From Gemmatimonadota bacterium (lineage in GTDB: Bacteria; Gemmatimonadota; Gemmatimonadetes; Gemmatimonadales; GWC2-71-9), in the NCBI GenBank assembly GCA_016180765.1, contig JACPAP010000178.1, positions 1 through 5,909 of the forward strand: a stretch of 5,909 nucleotides of DNA, given 5' to 3'. The notes under the pieces are model-generated. The model had not been told where the DNA came from. It ran no database searches and saw only the letters and a list, made by a program, of their open reading frames with translations. Within the stretch, counting starts at the first letter, position 1. The number at the start of each line of letters is the position of its first letter. Of the stretch, positions 5,382-5,909 are shown one piece after another. Position numbers and translations under genes: made by a program.

Positions 5382-5909
5382 CGTCACCCGCCTCTACACC
5401 GCCCCGCCACCAGAGCTGGGACCGGGCACCCGGTTCCGCACCCAGCCGGACGCCAATCGCTCGTTCATCGAGCGCGTGCTCGCGTTCCCGGAGAACGTGG
5501 AGGTGGAAGCGACGCTCACCTACCCTGCGCCCCCGCCGACGGCGGCCCAGGCCCAAGCGCCCAGTCCCTTCGCGCCGACCGTGTCCGGCACCGCCAGCCT
5601 CCTCATGCACTGGAGCATGGTGAAGCTGCCGGAGCAGCTTATGATGCCTCGGCTGGCGGACAAGCGGATCGGTTTCTTCTCGATCCAGCAACTCGACTAC
5701 GGCCGTCCCGAGCAGCGCGCACAGGAGCGCCGGTACATCGTACGCTGGCGGCTGGAGAAGAAAGACCCCACCGCCGCGATCTCCGAGCCGGTGAAACCGA
5801 TCGTCTACTACGTGGACCCGGCGACGCCGGACTGGCTCAAGCCGTGGGTCAAGCGGGGCATCGAGGCCTGGCAGCCGGCGTTCGAGGCCGCGGGCTTCCG
5901 GCGGGCCAT
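5356..5909 (+). pseudogene. DUF5117 zinc metalloprotease, continuation in the shifted frame (3' end outside window)
   Basis: This frame, offset by one base from the preceding fragment, is open for 184 codons and runs off the window. It begins G-P-D-S-A-A-V-I-D-V-T-R-L-Y-T, a typical mid-DUF5117 segment. It continues with LLMHWSMVKLPEQLMMPRLA, GFFSIQQLDYG, RRYIVRWRLEKKDP, EPVKPIVYYVDPATPDWLK and GIEAWQPAFEAAGF. The last is the lead-in to the metalloprotease domain, whose HExxH zinc motif should lie downstream. No start codon with a ribosome site opens this frame, so it is best read as the second half of the gene starting at 4854. Apart from the junction the sequence looks well preserved, with no other stops. 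That fits a recent lesion, a sequencing or assembly error, or programmed expression. Pseudogene status therefore applies only if the lesion is real. Confidence 0.8.

Noticed and set aside
5264..5623. Plus-strand frame of 119 codons bridging the metalloprotease lesion
   Set aside because: It is the third frame, rich in Arg, Ser and Pro, and matches neither half of the DUF5117 protein.

Overview
The window is G+C-rich bacterial DNA, densely coding, with no RNA genes, insertion sequences or CRISPR array that I can see. The protein families suggest a Gemmatimonadota-like bacterium, or a related environmental lineage such as Acidobacteriota. They are a secreted amidohydrolase, a TolB-type PD40 propeller lipoprotein, an M28 peptidase with PA and C-terminal helical domains, and a DUF5118/DUF5117-type zinc metalloprotease. 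This assignment is inferred from recalled family distributions, not from a search.

Layout. (1) Positions 1-236, plus strand: the C-terminal end of an amidohydrolase. (2) Positions 275-4750, minus strand: a compact leftward cluster. In transcription order it holds an exported M28 metallopeptidase (4750-2744), a possible 34-residue membrane peptide (2729-2625), a short protein resembling only the C-terminal end of flotillins (2641-2345), a six-repeat PD40 lipoprotein (2345-1440) and an exported protein with CotH-kinase-like motifs (about 1366-275). The genes overlap or nearly touch, except for about 70 bases before the last one if its downstream start is right. They are probably co-transcribed. 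(3) Positions 4751-4853: a divergent intergenic region with the AT-rich core of a likely two-way promoter and a short inverted repeat. (4) Positions 4854-5909, plus strand: the N-terminal part of a DUF5118/DUF5117 zinc metalloprotease lipoprotein, broken near 5355 by a frameshift that appears to include loss of roughly 50 bases. The window ends before its catalytic HExxH region.

Functionally, almost everything is predicted to work outside the cytoplasm: a peptidase, a lipid-anchored propeller, a putative secreted kinase-fold protein, a membrane-associated remnant and a second protease. A shared role in handling exported peptides or proteins is possible but unproven. The points most worth a second look are the broken metalloprotease, the flotillin tail lacking its SPFH domain with a frame-offset membrane ORF just upstream, and the CotH-like protein at the end of the cluster.
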